Counted from the stretch's first letter, positions 36,045-45,228 are shown. The stretch: 64,000 bases of DNA from Cecembia calidifontis (GCF_004216715.1 NZ_SGXG01000001.1:4964501-5028500); one strand, 5' to 3'. Numbers and translations are program-made. The notes: generated by a model not told the origin, from the letters alone.

Positions 36045-36472
36045 TATTTTTTAAGCAAAAGCACATACTTTACAATAGTTTCCACATCTTCTTTAGCCAA
36101 ATGGGGATGGGCAGGCATGGGAACTTCACCCCAATTGCCTACAAAACCATTGATGACATGTTCGGTAAGCATCTTCACATTTTCTTCCGTATTATCATAC
36201 TTGGCCGCTACATCAGCATAAGATGGACCTACAATCTTCCTTTCGACCATATGACAGGCGGTACAGCCTGATTCTTTGGCCTTCGCCGAACCAGCAATAA
36301 ATACCGGATCGTCTTTGTATTTATCTTCCAAGCTCACAGGTGCGGATGCGGCTGGGGCTGATGGAGCACTTGAACTACTTGATTCTGAGGAACTCGATCC
36401 CCCACCGCCACAGGAATAGGCAATTAATGACAATAGTATTACTCCTGCTGACAAAGATTTATTAAGCTTCAT
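36044..36472 (-). CDS. Cytochrome c lipoprotein
   Basis: The 142-residue protein has a lipoprotein signal (SLIAYSCGGGG), a Ser/Ala/Pro-rich flexible linker (about residues 22-46) and one class I cytochrome c domain with the heme motif CTACH near residues 74-78 and a likely axial Met in the GEVPMPAHPHL segment. The linker lets the heme domain reach partners from its lipid anchor. With the GMC oxidoreductase in the divergent unit, it is a good candidate for its electron acceptor. Confidence 0.92.
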   Translation of the reverse strand: MKLNKSLSAGVILLSLIAYSCGGGGSSSSESSSSSAPSAPAASAPVSLEDKYKDDPVFIAGSAKAKESGCTACHMVERKIVGPSYADVAAKYDNTEENVKMLTEHVINGFVGNWGEVPMPAHPHLAKEDVETIVKYVLLLKK

Positions 36473-36495
36473 AATTATATAGGTTGATGGTAATT

Positions 36496-37548
36496 TTAAA
36501 TTCCTAAAATCTTTTTATTGAAGGCCTCATCGGCTCCAGCGGCAGCAAAATCATCAAAGGCTTTTTCGGTTACCCTGATGATATGATCTGCAATAAACTG
36601 GGCTCCTTCAATGGCACCTTGTTCTGGATGTTTGATAGCACATTCCCATTCCAATACAGCCCACCCTGAATAATCATATTGGGAAAGTTTGCTAAATATA
36701 CCACTAAAATCAACTTGGCCATCTCCCAAAGACCTGAATCTTCCAGCTCTTTCTACCCAACTCTGATATCCTCCATAAACACCTTGTTTCCCTGTCGGAT
36801 TGAATTCTGCATCTTTGACATGGAACATTTTGATTCTTTCATGATAGAAATCAATGAATTGAAGATAATCCAAACACTGTAATACAAAATGGCTTGGATC
36901 ATACAGAATATTGGCTCTCTTATGGTTGTTAACTTTTTCCAAAAACATCTCAAAAGTAATCCCATCATGAAGGTCTTCACCGGGATGGAGCTCGTAGCAA
37001 ACGTCTATCCCATATTCTTCAAAGGTATCCAATATGGGCAACCATCTTTTTGCTAATTCTGTGAATCCTGTATTGACCAAACCGGCAGGTCTTTGAGGCC
37101 AGGGATAGACTGTATGCCACATCAGTGCACCGGAAAATGTAGCATGGGCATTCAAACCCAAGTTGGCAGATGCTTTGGCTGCATATTTCAGCTGCTGTGT
37201 AGCCCAAGCTGATTTTCCCTTCAGGTCTCCTGCAAGGTTGGCAGGTGCAAAGGCATCAAACAATTCATTATAAGCAGGATGGACAGCCACCAATTGTCCT
37301 TGCAAATGGGTAGAAAGTTCGGTAATCTCTAACCCCGCTTCATTTACGATTCCTTTAATTTCATCAGCATAAGTCTTACTTTCTGCGGCTTTTTGAAGGT
37401 CGATCATTCTTCCGTCCCAGGAAGGAATCTGCACCCCTTTGTAACCTACATTGGCCATCCATTCACAGATGTTTTTAAGATTATTGAATGGCGCCACATC
37501 ATCGGCAAATTGGGCTAGAAATATTGCGGGTCCTTTTATGGTTTTCAT
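36496..37548 (-). CDS. Sugar phosphate isomerase/epimerase family TIM-barrel protein
   Basis: The 350-residue protein has the xylose-isomerase-like TIM-barrel pattern: GYKGVQIPSWDG at the first strands, LNAHATFSGALMWH, VCYELHPGEDLHDG (metal-binding Glu), NILYDPSHFVLQ, KMFHVKDAEFNP (His-Lys-Asp) and WAVLEWECA near the end. There is no signal peptide, so it is cytosolic. In this cluster it could isomerise or lyse a keto-sugar; recent work on Bacteroides assigns 3-keto-glycoside lyase activity to some such proteins. The exact substrate is unknown. Confidence 0.9.
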   Translation of the reverse strand: MKTIKGPAIFLAQFADDVAPFNNLKNICEWMANVGYKGVQIPSWDGRMIDLQKAAESKTYADEIKGIVNEAGLEITELSTHLQGQLVAVHPAYNELFDAFAPANLAGDLKGKSAWATQQLKYAAKASANLGLNAHATFSGALMWHTVYPWPQRPAGLVNTGFTELAKRWLPILDTFEEYGIDVCYELHPGEDLHDGITFEMFLEKVNNHKRANILYDPSHFVLQCLDYLQFIDFYHERIKMFHVKDAEFNPTGKQGVYGGYQSWVERAGRFRSLGDGQVDFSGIFSKLSQYDYSGWAVLEWECAIKHPEQGAIEGAQFIADHIIRVTEKAFDDFAAAGADEAFNKKILGI

Positions 37549-37613
37549 AGGTTTTATGTTATGTGTAAAATAAAAGATTTCAAATTTCCTTAATCTTATC
37601 CAACAAATGGGGA

Positions 37614-38783
37614 TCAGTACTCAACAACAAATGGAGTCCATTTTTGATCAGAAGCCGAGCTCGCTAATACATGTTCAATAAATGCCATCCCTCTAATGCC
37701 GTCTTCAGCTCCTGGGAAGTCCCTCCATTCTGCTTTTGGTTCCTCACCTTTGCGCTGTGCATATATGCACCGTGCAAAATTCCTGTAAATATTTGCAAAA
37801 GCCTCGATGTAACCTTCAGGGTGACCGGCAGGTGTCCTGGTGTTTTCATTGGCCAGGGAACCCAAATATCCTGTTCCTGCCCGGTAAATTTCAGCAGGTT
37901 TCCCCGGCCATTTGGCGATAAGTGAATTGTTATCCTCTTGCTCCCATTCAAGGCCGCCTTTTTCCCCATACACCCGTATTTTTAGGTTATTTTCACATCC
38001 CGCATCAATTTGGGAAGCAGTGAGGATCCCGGAAGCATTATTTTCAAAACGCATCAAAACAGCGCCATCATCATCTATAGGCCTACCTTTTACCTTAATA
38101 TCCAAATCTGCGCAGATTTTGGCCACCTTGATTCCGGTAACATATTCCGCCAGATTGAAGGCATGTGTTCCTATATCCCCAAAGCAGCCTGCTTTTCCGT
38201 TTCTGGCCGGATCTGTCCTCCATTCTGCCTGTTTGTTGTTCTCATGTTCTAAAAGCTTGTAAAGCCAGCCCTGAGGATATTCCACATATACTTTTCTGAT
38301 TTCCCCTATAGCACCATTCGCTATCATTTGTTTCATTTGCTTTACCATGGGATAACCGGTATAAGTATGGGTCAGGCAAAACAGTTTATCACTTTTTTGA
38401 ATGATTTTATATAACTCCTTAGCCTCCTCATACGTCAGCGTCATGGGCTTATCCAGGACTACATGAAATCCATTTTCCAGCGCCTTTTTGGTTGGATCAA
38501 AATGGACATTATTTGGAGTCACGATGCTGATAATATCTATTCTCTCAGATTCGGGAAGGGCCAACTCTTTTTCTATCATTTCGGTGTACGAGGAATACAC
38601 CCTTGATGGGTCCAACATCAATTCTTCCCCAGCTTGCCTGGATTTTTCAGGGTTACTGCTGAACGCTCCTGCAGCAAGTTCAATTAATCCATCCATCAAG
38701 GCAGCGTTCCTATGAATAGCGCCAATAAAAGCACCAGGACCGCCTCCTACCATACCCATTTTGAGTTTCTTTTGAGCTGTCAT
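37614..38783 (-). CDS. Gfo/Idh/MocA family oxidoreductase
   Basis: The 389-residue NAD(P)-dependent sugar oxidoreductase has the N-terminal Rossmann motif (KMGMVGGGPGAFIGAIHR), the conserved VVLDKPMTLTYEEAKEL (with the EKP-type Lys-Pro), and GCFGDIGTHAFNLAEYV with the active-site region. There is no signal peptide. It is the first gene of the leftward unit with the isomerase, cytochrome c and DUF1080 genes. In 3-keto-sugar pathways such enzymes interconvert glycosides and 3-keto-glycosides. Its leader resembles that of the MFS gene at 16494. Confidence 0.93.
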   Translation of the reverse strand: MTAQKKLKMGMVGGGPGAFIGAIHRNAALMDGLIELAAGAFSSNPEKSRQAGEELMLDPSRVYSSYTEMIEKELALPESERIDIISIVTPNNVHFDPTKKALENGFHVVLDKPMTLTYEEAKELYKIIQKSDKLFCLTHTYTGYPMVKQMKQMIANGAIGEIRKVYVEYPQGWLYKLLEHENNKQAEWRTDPARNGKAGCFGDIGTHAFNLAEYVTGIKVAKICADLDIKVKGRPIDDDGAVLMRFENNASGILTASQIDAGCENNLKIRVYGEKGGLEWEQEDNNSLIAKWPGKPAEIYRAGTGYLGSLANENTRTPAGHPEGYIEAFANIYRNFARCIYAQRKGEEPKAEWRDFPGAEDGIRGMAFIEHVLASSASDQKWTPFVVEY

Positions 38784-39059
38784 TGTTAATTGAGGTTTAA
38801 AGGTTTATTTTTTAAACTTATTCTATTGTCAATTCTACCGAAAGTTAATCCATGATTTCAATTCGCTTAAATCTAAGCCAAAATAAATGACCAACTGCTT
38901 TAAGATGTTATGAATGGTCAAGAACATCGAAACTGGCCATTTGGTGATCAAACATGCCATTCTGCGAAAATAAAATTAAGCTAAAAAACCTGAATTTTAA
39001 ATAGAAATTTGATAGTTTACGTTCTCAAAAATTGAATTATTGCCTAATAATTGATTCCC
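38784..39059. promoter_or_regulatory. Divergent control region of the sugar-oxidation cluster
   Basis: This 276-bp region separates the two transcription units. Next to the Gfo/Idh start lies a motif (38793-38818) reading, in the sense direction, AGTTTAAAAAATAAACC and then TTTAAACCTC, much like the leader of the MFS gene at 16494. No gene is seen in the region. Confidence 0.45.
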
Positions 39060-40310
39060 ATGAGCTTAACTCTTAGAGTAAAACTGTCATTCATGATGTT
39101 CCTTGAATTTTTTATTTGGGGTTCTTGGTATGTTACAATGGGCACTTTTTTGGGCATGAACCTACAGGCATCCGGGACCCAGATCGGCAATGCATTTTCG
39201 ACACAATCCTTTGGGGCCATCATTGCTCCTTTTATCATTGGGCTGATAGCTGACAAATATTTCAATGCAGAAAAAATCCTTGGAGCTTTGCATATCCTTG
39301 GGGCTGTTGCACTTTTTATGGCCTATCAGTCAACATCCTTCCAAGAATTCTATCCCTTTATTTTTCTTTACATGGTGCTCTATATGCCTACCCTGGCTTT
39401 GGTGAATTCAGTTTCATTTAGACAAATGAAAGACCCTGAGAAGGAATTTTCGCCAATCAGGGTCTGGGGGACCATAGGTTGGATTACCTCGGGCTTGACC
39501 ATCAGCTATATCTTTTTTTGGGATTCAGTGGACAACATGAATGCCGGTATGTTGAAATACACCTTTCTCATGGCCTCCATAGCCTCCATTATTCTGGGGC
39601 TTTTCAGCTTTACCCTTCCTAAAACTCCCCCAAAAGCTACAAGAGGACAAAAAGTAAAGCTATCAAATATCTTGGGACTGGATGCGATCGGATTGTTGAA
39701 AGATAAAAATTACGCAGTTTTCTTTCTCTCTTCCATTTTGATATGTATCCCTTTGGCCTTTTATTACCAAAACGCCAATCCTTTTTTAGCGGAAATAGGT
39801 GTTTCGGATCCTACCGGGAAAATGACCATTGGGCAGGTTTCTGAGGCCTTATTCCTGCTTTTACTCCCTGTTTTTTTCAAACGCTTCGGATTTAAAAAAA
39901 CCCTGATGGTGGGAATGATGGCCTGGGTGGTCCGATATGCCCTTTTTTCCATTGGAGATGCAGGCTCCGGAATTTACCTCCTCCTCATCGGAATTGCCCT
40001 ACATGGAATTTGTTATGATTTCTTTTTTGTTTCGGGTCAAATCTACACCGACTCTAAAGCAGGAGAGAAATTTCAGTCTTCAGCGCAAGGCCTGATCACA
40101 TTGGCAACTTATGGTGTCGGGATGCTCATTGGCTTTGCTATTGCCGGACAAGTCACTGATTTATATAAACTTCAAGATGGTACACATGATTGGAACACCA
40201 TCTGGATGATTCCCTCAGGTATTGCTATATTAGTAGTATTAATCTTCGCTGTAGCCTTCAAAAATGAATCTGTCAGTAAAGAAACCCAAAACAAACCTAT
40301 TGAAAAATGA
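39060..40310 (+). CDS. MFS transporter of the nucleoside:H+ symporter (NupG-like) family
   Basis: The start is ATG 39060 (MSLTLRVKLSFMMFLEFFIW), giving 416 residues with about 12 membrane segments. The N-terminus (FLEFFIWGSWYVTMGTFLG) and AFSTQSFGAIIAPFIIGLIADKYF are typical of the NupG branch. In sugar clusters of Bacteroidetes this branch is often linked with carbohydrate use rather than nucleosides. It overlaps the next gene by ATGA and is the first gene of the rightward unit. Confidence 0.88.
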   Translation: MSLTLRVKLSFMMFLEFFIWGSWYVTMGTFLGMNLQASGTQIGNAFSTQSFGAIIAPFIIGLIADKYFNAEKILGALHILGAVALFMAYQSTSFQEFYPFIFLYMVLYMPTLALVNSVSFRQMKDPEKEFSPIRVWGTIGWITSGLTISYIFFWDSVDNMNAGMLKYTFLMASIASIILGLFSFTLPKTPPKATRGQKVKLSNILGLDAIGLLKDKNYAVFFLSSILICIPLAFYYQNANPFLAEIGVSDPTGKMTIGQVSEALFLLLLPVFFKRFGFKKTLMVGMMAWVVRYALFSIGDAGSGIYLLLIGIALHGICYDFFFVSGQIYTDSKAGEKFQSSAQGLITLATYGVGMLIGFAIAGQVTDLYKLQDGTHDWNTIWMIPSGIAILVVLIFAVAFKNESVSKETQNKPIEK

Positions 40311-41179
40311 AACAAAACAGCAGAAGAAAGAGCTTAAAAAAGCTCCTTTTGGGGACGGCCGCTGTGGGTAGCCTCCCTTATCTGGAAGCAAAAGCCACTC
40401 AAGAAAACGGACCATTGAAAGGGAACATAAACCATGCAGTTTGTCATTGGCCTTTTAACCCTATGACCTTGGAAGAGCTTTGTATCGGGATCAAAAAGAT
40501 AGGATTCAATGCCATAGATCTGGTAGGACCCAACAATTGGCATATCCTACAAAAACATGGTGTCGAATGTTCCATGTGCAATGGTGCAGACCTTGGGATA
40601 GTTCAGGGTTTCAATGACCCCCAATACCATGATAAATTAGTACAGGGTTATGAAGAGGTAATCCCTCTAATGGCCAAAGCCGGATACAAAAACATTATCG
40701 CATTCAGTGGAAACAGAAAAGGAATGGATGATGAGACCGGACTTAAAAACTGCGCGGTGGGACTTAAAAAAATTATGGGCATTGCAGAAAAGCACGGCGT
40801 CACGGTAATCATGGAACTGCTCAACAGTAAGGTAGACCATCCTGACTACATGTGCGATAAAAGCGCATGGGGCATAGAATTATGCAAAATGGTAGGGTCA
40901 GACAACCTCAAATTACTTTATGACATCTACCATATGCAGATCATGGAAGGTGACCTGATCAGAACCATTAAGAGAGACCACCAATATTTTGGGCATTACC
41001 ATACCGCTGGAAATCCCGGCAGAAATGAGATAGACGAAACCCAGGAAATCAACTACCCTGCAGTGGTAAGGGCAATTTTGGATACCGGATTCAAGGGCTA
41101 TTTATGCCAGGAATTTGTTCCAAAATCCAAAGATAAAATGGCCGCCTTGGAACAGGCTATTAAAATATGCGACCTTTAA
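40307..41179 (+). CDS. Hydroxypyruvate isomerase-like TIM-barrel protein with Tat-like signal
   Basis: The 290-residue protein begins with MKQNSRRKSLKKLLLGTA, a twin-arginine-like signal, so it is probably exported folded. The barrel shows INHAVCHWPFNPMTLEELC, EVIPLMAKAGYKNIIAFSGN, VTVIMELLNSKVDHPDYM (metal Glu), KLLYDIYHMQIMEGD (Asp-His) and YHTAGNPGRNE, as in hydroxypyruvate isomerases. The true substrate is probably another keto-sugar, given its neighbours. It is translationally coupled to the transporter. Confidence 0.88.
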   Translation: MKQNSRRKSLKKLLLGTAAVGSLPYLEAKATQENGPLKGNINHAVCHWPFNPMTLEELCIGIKKIGFNAIDLVGPNNWHILQKHGVECSMCNGADLGIVQGFNDPQYHDKLVQGYEEVIPLMAKAGYKNIIAFSGNRKGMDDETGLKNCAVGLKKIMGIAEKHGVTVIMELLNSKVDHPDYMCDKSAWGIELCKMVGSDNLKLLYDIYHMQIMEGDLIRTIKRDHQYFGHYHTAGNPGRNEIDETQEINYPAVVRAILDTGFKGYLCQEFVPKSKDKMAALEQAIKICDL

Positions 41180-41200
41180 TTAATCAATATAAATTTTATT

Positions 41201-42880
41201 ATGGCAGATAATTCGTATGATGCGATCGTTGTCGGTTCCGGAATCAGTGGAGGTTGGGCAGCGAAAGAATTAACCGAAAAAGGATTAAAAGTTCTTTTAT
41301 TGGAAAGAGGACAGAATGTTGAGCATGTCAAGGATTACAAATCAGCTACCCTTGCACCTTGGGAAATACCACATAGGGGAAGAAGGACAGTAGAAATGAT
41401 TGAAAATCATCCCAATTTAAGAAGGGATTATGTCCTCAATGAACTGAACCTTGACTGGTGGGCCCATGAATCGGATTCTCCTTACATAGAAAAAAAGCCT
41501 TTTACCTGGTTCAGGGGATATCAAGTGGGAGGAAGATCGCTTCTTTGGGGAAGGCAGAGTTACAGGCTACACGACATTGATTTTGAAGCCAACCTGAAAG
41601 AAGGTATAGCCATAGACTGGCCGATAAGGTATAAAGATCTTGAACCTTGGTACAGTTATGTAGAAAAATTCGCGGGGATTTCCGGAAGCAAGGATGGCTA
41701 TTCCATTTTGCCAGACGGGGAATTCCAACCTCCAATGCCTTTGAACTGTGTCGAAAAAGATGTTGCAGCACGGATCAAAGAAAAATGGGGAGGCAAAAGA
41801 ATCATGACCATAGGTAGAGTTGCCAACCTTACCCAGCCTCTTGAAGGAAGGGTGCAATGCCAGTTCAGAAACAAATGTTGGCTGGGCTGTCCGTTTGGAG
41901 GCTATTTCAGCACACAATCTTCCACACTTCCGGCCGCCATGAAAACCGGCAACCTAACCCTAAGACCATGGTCTATTGTGACCAGGTTGATTTATGACAA
42001 AGACACCCAAAAGGCCACTGGAGTAGAAGTTTTGGATGCAGAAAACAACCAAACGTATGAGTTCAAGGCAAAAATCATTTTCTTATGCGCTTCTGCCTTT
42101 AACTCAACTTCCATTTTGATGAGAACAGCTACGGACATTTGGCCGGAAGGGCTCGGTAGCAGCTCAGGAGAATTGGGACACAACGTCATGGACCATCACT
42201 TTAGACTGGGGGCCAACGGAGTCGCGGAGGGTTATGAGGATAAGTACTATTTTGGAAGAAGGCCAAATGGCATTTATATCCCAAGGTTCCGAAATGTTGG
42301 TGATGACAAAAGGGATTACCTGAGAGGATTCGGTTATCAAGGCGGTGCTTCCAGATCAGGATGGAGCAGAAATGTAGCTGAAATCAATTATGGAGCTCCC
42401 TTGAAAGAGGCTTTGAGCGAGCCAGGACCTTGGACAATGGGAATAACAGCCTTTGGGGAAATCCTGCCTTATCACGAAAATACGATCAAACTCAGCAAAG
42501 AGGTAAAAGACAAGTGGGGATTGCCGGTATTGGAGATGGATGCTGAAATCAAAGAGAACGAGAAAAAAATGAGGGTGGACATGATGAACGATGCAGCTGA
42601 AATGCTGGAAGCTGCCGGTCTTAAAAATGTCAAAACCTTTGATGCTGGATATACCTTTGGACAAGGTATTCATGAAATGGGAACAGCAAGAATGGGCAGG
42701 GATCCTAAAACCTCTGTCCTAAACGGAAACAATCAGGTCTGGGATGCCAAAAACGTGTTTGTGACTGATGGGGCCTGTATGACTTCCGCAGCTGCTCAAA
42801 ACCCTTCCCTAACCTATATGGCTTTGACAGCAAGAGCGGCAAGTTTTGCAGTGGAGGAACTTAAAAAAGGCAATCTTTAA
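41201..42880 (+). CDS. GMC family FAD-dependent oxidoreductase (sugar/glycoside dehydrogenase)
   Basis: The 559-residue protein has the FAD-binding motif VVGSGISGGWAAKEL (about residues 10-24) followed by LLLERG, the GMC segment YQVGGRSLLWGRQSYRL, and the C-terminal GIHEMGTARMGRD with VFVTDGACM and AAAQNPSLTYMALTAR. This type pairs with a small gluconate 2-dehydrogenase subunit 3-like protein, encoded 18 bp downstream, and passes electrons to cytochrome c. There is no signal of its own, so it is probably exported by piggyback on the Tat-type signal of the small subunit. It likely oxidises a hydroxyl of a sugar, plausibly C3. Confidence 0.92.
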   Translation: MADNSYDAIVVGSGISGGWAAKELTEKGLKVLLLERGQNVEHVKDYKSATLAPWEIPHRGRRTVEMIENHPNLRRDYVLNELNLDWWAHESDSPYIEKKPFTWFRGYQVGGRSLLWGRQSYRLHDIDFEANLKEGIAIDWPIRYKDLEPWYSYVEKFAGISGSKDGYSILPDGEFQPPMPLNCVEKDVAARIKEKWGGKRIMTIGRVANLTQPLEGRVQCQFRNKCWLGCPFGGYFSTQSSTLPAAMKTGNLTLRPWSIVTRLIYDKDTQKATGVEVLDAENNQTYEFKAKIIFLCASAFNSTSILMRTATDIWPEGLGSSSGELGHNVMDHHFRLGANGVAEGYEDKYYFGRRPNGIYIPRFRNVGDDKRDYLRGFGYQGGASRSGWSRNVAEINYGAPLKEALSEPGPWTMGITAFGEILPYHENTIKLSKEVKDKWGLPVLEMDAEIKENEKKMRVDMMNDAAEMLEAAGLKNVKTFDAGYTFGQGIHEMGTARMGRDPKTSVLNGNNQVWDAKNVFVTDGACMTSAAAQNPSLTYMALTARAASFAVEELKKGNL

Positions 42881-42898
42881 CTTAAAAAGAAATTTATC

Positions 42899-43468
42899 AT
42901 GGCAATGAACAGAAGAGATGCTCTAAAAAGTGTGGCCCTAATGATGGGAGGGGCAATGGTTGGGGCCAATGTTATCCTTACAGGATGTAAGCCAGAAGAC
43001 CAGATCATTGGACTTGATTTCTCTCCAAAAGACATCGCATTTTTGGATGAAATAGGTGAAGCCATCATTCCAACCACGGATACCCCCGGAGCAAAAGCAA
43101 CTGGTATTGGCGCATTTATGGTAATGATGGTGAAAGACACCTATAATGCTGAACAGCAAAAAACATTTGTGGATGGACTCAATCTCATACGCAAGGATTT
43201 TGAAAAAGCCAAAGGCAAGGACTTCATGAATGTCACAGTAGAAGACCGTACCGCTTATCTTAATGAGCTTAAATCAAGTGGGAAAACTACTATTGAATCA
43301 GACCCTGCCCAAGTGTCAGCGGTTTTGGGAATGCTACAAGACCTGACTGTACTTGGTTATTTCACCTCAGAGATTGGTGCTACCCAACAGCTCCGGTATT
43401 TCGAGGCTCCAGGGAGGTACGATGCATGTATAGATTATACCCCTGGAGAAAGGGCTTATGCCATTTAA
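42899..43468 (+). CDS. Gluconate 2-dehydrogenase subunit 3 family protein
   Basis: The 189-residue protein starts with a twin-arginine signal (MNRRDALKSVALMMGGAMVG, M at 42905, or 42899) that ends in a lipobox-like ILTGC. The rest matches the small-subunit family: FLDEIGEAIIPTTDTPGAKATGIGAF and, near the end, LTVLGYFTSEIGATQQLRY. The family carries the Tat signal and acts as chaperone or membrane anchor for the GMC partner encoded just upstream. It is followed by a hairpin at 43488-43509 before the next gene. Confidence 0.92.
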   Translation: MAMNRRDALKSVALMMGGAMVGANVILTGCKPEDQIIGLDFSPKDIAFLDEIGEAIIPTTDTPGAKATGIGAFMVMMVKDTYNAEQQKTFVDGLNLIRKDFEKAKGKDFMNVTVEDRTAYLNELKSSGKTTIESDPAQVSAVLGMLQDLTVLGYFTSEIGATQQLRYFEAPGRYDACIDYTPGERAYAI

Positions 43469-43487
43469 TGAATTGATTTAAACAACG

Positions 43488-43509
43488 GAGACTGTCTGTA
43501 GGCAGTCTC
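43488..43509 (+). terminator. Weak intra-operon terminator/attenuator
   Basis: A 7-bp stem (GAGACTG / CAGTCTC) followed by TTTT lies between the GMC small-subunit gene and the isomerase gene. It could lower expression of the last gene. Confidence 0.55.
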
Positions 43510-43527
43510 TTTTAATTTCAACCTAGC

Positions 43528-44427
43528 ATGAACAAAAGAAGAAAATTTATTCAAATGAGTGCAGTACTTGGGGCGGGTGCATTTCTACCGCTCCAATTCT
43601 GCAACACTAAAAAAGAAGAAAGTACAGGAACCGAAGCAGTAATCGGAGCAACAAGTGGCATCCTGGATGACTTTGGCATTCAACTTTATTCTGTAAAGGA
43701 AAATATGGCGGAAGATCCTGTTGCTACTATCCGTGCTATGGCTTCTTTCGGTTATACCCAATTGGAAGGATTTGATGGGGGAAAAGGGATTTTCTGGGGC
43801 ATGTCCCATACTGAATTCAAGTCACTGATGGATGACTTGGGAGTTGATTTCATCGCATCCCATGCAAACACCTTCCAAAATCTGGATGAACTGGCTGAAA
43901 AAGCCGGCGCTATAGGCATGAAGTATTTGATCTGCCCCTGGGTAGGCCCTCAAAAATCAATGGACGATTATAAAAGACTGGCAGATGAATTCAACAAACA
44001 AGGAGAAATCTGTAAACAGCATGGTTTGAGGTTTGCTTATCATAATCACGGGTACACATTTGAAGAACTGGATGGTCAGATTCCTCAGGATTATTTGATG
44101 CAAAATACAGATCCTGACCTAGTGGATTATGAAATGGACACCTATTGGGTATATACAGCAGGCAAAGACCCCATATCCTACATCAAAAAATACCCAAATC
44201 GCTTTGTTTTGGGCCATGTCAAGGACAAGTCAGGTGACCTTCCTTTTGAAGAACCCAATGGTTCCACTTTGATCGGTAAAGGCATCATGGACTTCCCGAG
44301 CATTTTAAGGGCAGGAATGGACAATGGTATGAAATATTACATCGTAGAACAAGAAAGATTTGACGGCACTGACCCCATGGAAGCGGCAAAAATCAATGCT
44401 GCCTATATGAAAAGTCTTGTTTTTTAA
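43528..44427 (+). CDS. Exported sugar phosphate isomerase/epimerase family protein
   Basis: The 299-residue TIM-barrel protein has an N-terminus with a basic run and hydrophobic core (MNKRRKFIQMSAVLGAGAFLPL) ending at QFCN, so it is probably a Tat-type or lipoprotein substrate. Barrel landmarks are DFGIQLYSVKENM, GYTQLEGFDGGKG, FIASHANTF, LRFAYHNHGYTFEEL (metal His), DYEMDTYWVYTAG, FVLGHVKDKSG and YYIVEQERFDGTDP. This family often accompanies GMC/DUF1080 genes. Its substrate is presumably a keto-sugar in the periplasm. Confidence 0.9.
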   Translation: MNKRRKFIQMSAVLGAGAFLPLQFCNTKKEESTGTEAVIGATSGILDDFGIQLYSVKENMAEDPVATIRAMASFGYTQLEGFDGGKGIFWGMSHTEFKSLMDDLGVDFIASHANTFQNLDELAEKAGAIGMKYLICPWVGPQKSMDDYKRLADEFNKQGEICKQHGLRFAYHNHGYTFEELDGQIPQDYLMQNTDPDLVDYEMDTYWVYTAGKDPISYIKKYPNRFVLGHVKDKSGDLPFEEPNGSTLIGKGIMDFPSILRAGMDNGMKYYIVEQERFDGTDPMEAAKINAAYMKSLVF

Positions 44428-44430
44428 ATC

Positions 44431-44458
44431 AAAAAACCGGCCAAAAGGCCGGTTTTTT
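44431..44458. terminator. Bidirectional terminator
   Basis: A 12-bp perfect stem (AAAAAACCGGCC / GGCCGGTTTTTT) with an AAAA loop abuts the stop codon of the minus-strand gene at 44458. Confidence 0.93.
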
Positions 44459-45111
44459 TAATCTACAATTCCTCCTTTGATTGTCCTTGAAGTATAAATC
44501 AAGAGATAAATAATCACCAATAAGACGACAAGTGCCGCAACTTCAAACTGAGACCATATTTTAGAACGGTTGACTACCCTATCAGAATTCATGGCCAAAA
44601 TCTTACCCTCCTCCAATTGAATTTGGGAAAGCTTTTCAAGATCACTTATAGCCCGCTCAATATATTTATTATACTCCATCACATTATCTTTATTTATTCC
44701 GGTCGCATCGGAATATAGTTGAGCATACTCAGCAATGCGCAGGTTATTTTGGATAATGTTTTTAAAATCATTTAAAAACCCCTCTTCTTTGGTAGTAAGC
44801 TTGGTGCTTTCAAAATCCCTCACCAACTGTAAAATTTGCTCTTCATAAGCTATAATTTCGTCAATTACATGAGAATAATCACTTTCAAATTCACAATGAT
44901 TTACCAATAACTTTATCCTGAATAGCTTCTCAGAAATAGAAAAAATATAACTCTCCACTACCAGCCTATCTTCATAAAAGGAAATGAAACTATCCCCCAG
45001 TTCATTAAAATTTTTTCTTTCGAGAACATTCTTCCCAAAGATGAGAAGGATTAAAAATGTTAAGATCAAAGCAGCTTTAAGCTTCCGGTTTTGAAGTTTT
45101 GTACGGGACAT
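44458..45111 (-). CDS. Membrane protein with periplasmic four-helix-bundle (MCP-type) sensor-like domain
   Basis: The 217-residue protein has a membrane segment at ~12-28 (ALILTFLILLIFG), a long all-helical region rich in E, K, L and Y (~30-185), and a second membrane segment at ~190-208 (VAALVVLLVIIYLLIY), then a nine-residue tail. This is the layout of the four-helix-bundle sensor domain of chemoreceptors, but no HAMP, kinase or signalling part follows. It may be a stand-alone sensor or a binding protein. It is monocistronic. Function is not recognised. Confidence 0.7.
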   Translation of the reverse strand: MSRTKLQNRKLKAALILTFLILLIFGKNVLERKNFNELGDSFISFYEDRLVVESYIFSISEKLFRIKLLVNHCEFESDYSHVIDEIIAYEEQILQLVRDFESTKLTTKEEGFLNDFKNIIQNNLRIAEYAQLYSDATGINKDNVMEYNKYIERAISDLEKLSQIQLEEGKILAMNSDRVVNRSKIWSQFEVAALVVLLVIIYLLIYTSRTIKGGIVD

Positions 45112-45228
45112 AATGAAAGCACTTTAGTAATTTGAATGGAGGACACCTCAACAGGAAATATTTCTCAACTAATTAAGATTTTTGGAGGGAAATAACCTAA
45201 GGTTTTCCAAAAATATTTAAAACAATAA

